64,000 nt of DNA from an uncultured cyanobacterium (GTDB taxonomy: Bacteria; Cyanobacteriota; Cyanobacteriia; Cyanobacteriales; Nostocaceae), in the NCBI GenBank assembly GCA_903848645.1, contig CAINGU010000077.1, positions 29,929-93,928 on the forward strand, in the 5' to 3' direction. Made by a program: the position numbers and the translations under genes. This document shows positions 62,721 to 64,000 of this stretch, one piece after another; within the stretch, counting starts at the first letter, position 1, and the number at the start of each line of letters is the position of its first letter. Below the pieces are notes generated by a model. That model ran no database searches and was not told where the DNA came from. It worked only from the letters and a program-made list of their open reading frames with translations.

Positions 62721-63236
62721 ATGAATGATTCATCAATTACCATTACTAAGTTATTAGATACAGATTTGGAAGAACTGAGAAACATTAGCCGAGAAATTTG
62801 GTATAGCCACTATTCTTCAATTCTCAGTCATGCACAAATCGAGTATATGCTGACTAAAATGTATGGAATAGGAATAATTGAAAATGAAATTTATAATAGA
62901 GGGATATTCTATGATAAAGTTTTGCATAATTCTGAATTAGTTGGTTATTTATCCTATGGTTCAGAAATAATGAATAATATTAATTATTTAAAATTACATA
63001 AATGTTATTTATTGTCATCTTTGCATGGTTTTGGTTATGGTCAAAAGATGTTATTTCATATATACCAAAAAGCGCAAGTAATGAACTTGAAACAAATAAT
63101 TCTCAATGTCAATAAAAGGAATGAGAAAGGGATTAAAGCTTATTCCCGATTTGGTTTTAGAATTATTGATAGTCAGGTAATAGATTTTGGTAGTGGCTTT
63201 GTGTTGGATGACTATATCATGGGTTATGAACTTTAG
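62721..63236 (+). CDS. GNAT family N-acetyltransferase
   Basis: 171 aa from the ATG at 62721 (an ATG at 62682 is also open). GNAT fold: SITITKLLDTDLEELRNISR, an acyl-CoA loop-like HGFGYGQKMLFHIYQKAQ, LKQIILNVNKRNEKGIKAYS and FGFRIIDSQVIDFGSGFVLD. The pyrophosphate loop (HGFGYGQKM) deviates from the usual Q/R-x-x-G-x-G/A. Substrate unknown. Very AT-rich relative to neighbours. Confidence 0.85.
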   Translation: MNDSSITITKLLDTDLEELRNISREIWYSHYSSILSHAQIEYMLTKMYGIGIIENEIYNRGIFYDKVLHNSELVGYLSYGSEIMNNINYLKLHKCYLLSSLHGFGYGQKMLFHIYQKAQVMNLKQIILNVNKRNEKGIKAYSRFGFRIIDSQVIDFGSGFVLDDYIMGYEL

Positions 63237-63630
63237 GATATAGGAAACCAGTTTAACCAAACATCGTATTTTATACAATTTTTGTATCTGCTTTGTAAAG
63301 CCGTTATGAAAAAATATCTAAAGTGAAATTTGATTGACAATATCAATATTACCTAACAGTAAATAGATTTTAAAAAAATTAATTTTTTGAGAACTTTTTA
63401 GCGTAACCCTTTATTCTCAACAACTAATACTTATTAAAAAAAGTCATACTATTACTCACTTTTAGACTTTTTATTTACATCGAACTCAGGTATGACTGAT
63501 AACGAAGTCAGGGGATGGATATAAAATTTACACATCACATTATGAATTTTTCTTACACAAAGCCTATACAGTCAAGCCAAAAGATGCCACAATAATAATA
63601 CCATCTGCTGATTAAATTCTAGCTATATCG
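63237..63630. other. Intergenic region upstream of the DUF4157 gene
   Basis: No gene found; AT-rich. A TTGACA box lies at 63334-63339 but without a convincing -10 at 17 bp. Confidence 0.5.
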
Positions 63631-64000
63631 ATGCAGAGCCGTGAAGCGACCCACTCCTCAAAATCTAACCAACAGTCTGCATCCGTACCAGTGTTGAATC
63701 TCTTTCCAACACGACCATTTGGCGTTCCTACCCCAACAGAATCAATTGCTGAAAATACAGGATTAGATGAGGCTAATGAGTATTCCTCACATCCTAGTCT
63801 GGACTTCTCCCATATCGCTGTTTCTGCACCAGGAACACCACCACCAGAACCACCTCAACCACCCTCACCATTAACTGGAGCAAGGCAGGTTAAATATAGG
63901 ACAACCAGGGGATAAATACGAAGTAGAAGCCGACAAATGTGCATCACAGGTAGTCAATCGCATCAACTCACCTCTTTTTGTGCCTATTCAACGTCAAGAA
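63631..64000 (+). pseudogene. DUF4157 (contractile-injection-system-associated) gene, apparently frameshifted, runs off the window
   Basis: The first frame from the ATG at 63631 reads MQSREATHSSKSNQQSASVP, then FPTRPFGVPTPTES ... SLDFSHIAVSAPGTPPPEPP, the leader typical of cyanobacterial DUF4157 proteins, and stops at 63913-63915. The conserved DUF4157 start LNIGQPGDKYEVEADKCASQ and VVNRINSPLFVPIQRQE follow in the +1 frame from about 63875 to the window end. One small indel near 63868-63880 would join them. It is either a real pseudogene, an assembly error or a programmed shift. DUF4157 proteins are linked to eCIS particles. Confidence 0.7.

Overview
The window is chromosomal DNA of a filamentous, probably heterocyst-forming cyanobacterium (Nostocales, Anabaena/Dolichospermum/Nostoc-like). 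The evidence is: acsF (aerobic chlorophyll synthesis), ftrC (ferredoxin:thioredoxin reductase), a cmpABCD bicarbonate importer, a cyanobacterial-type Rubisco activase with a C-terminal RbcS-like domain, about 28 HIP1 octamers (GCGATCGC), AT-rich DNA, and the heptanucleotide short tandem repeats (STRRs) and small palindromic intergenic repeats typical of this order. I saw no rRNA, tRNA, CRISPR array, intact transposase or prophage.

Layout. 1-6.7 kb (mostly minus strand): the N-terminus of a response regulator, a low-complexity membrane-anchored protein, an LPS-transport group (LptA-like, LptB, LptF/G-like), ftrC translationally coupled to a DUF309 gene, and a DUF58 protein. 7-16.7 kb: mtnA, then a corrin-ring gene region. 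cbiET is on minus; cobG sits behind a cobalamin riboswitch on plus; cobH, cobI and a cbiG-cobJ fusion follow. The region between cbiET and cobG holds toxin-antitoxin material (two decayed antitoxin remnants and one intact UPF0175/DUF3368 pair). 17-24.7 kb: a pentapeptide-repeat protein, a possible PAP/fibrillin-like protein, an SGNH hydrolase, a 46-aa membrane peptide, a PlsY-like/PEP-synthase-like fusion and a secreted beta-helix protein. 25.4-30.8 kb: cmpABCD with a terminator. 31-44.5 kb: a lipid kinase, ExoD, a multi-TM protein, an Hsp70-like ATPase, an L,D-transpeptidase, a KDPG aldolase, a Kir-type channel, an MFS transporter, a DUF4231 protein, ppa, panD and a metallo-beta-lactamase-fold protein lacking the usual metal ligands.

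45-59 kb: a type IA topoisomerase, an NtcB-like LysR regulator and a five-gene surface/signalling locus: TpsB transporter, TpsA exoprotein, secreted TPR-CHAT protease-like protein, DUF928 protein and CHASE2-adenylate cyclase. This is the most system-like unit in the window. 59-64 kb: acsF, a peptidoglycan-binding GH24 lysozyme, rca, a GNAT acetyltransferase and, at the right edge, an apparently frameshifted DUF4157 gene of the type associated with contractile injection systems.

Inorganic-carbon handling (cmpABCD and rca) and light-dependent metabolism (ftrC, acsF) recur, but these genes are in separate transcription units. Non-coding space is dominated by at least eight families of small dispersed repeats. 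One has been inserted in frame into cobG and an STRR lies in frame inside the TpsA gene, so these elements also shape proteins here.
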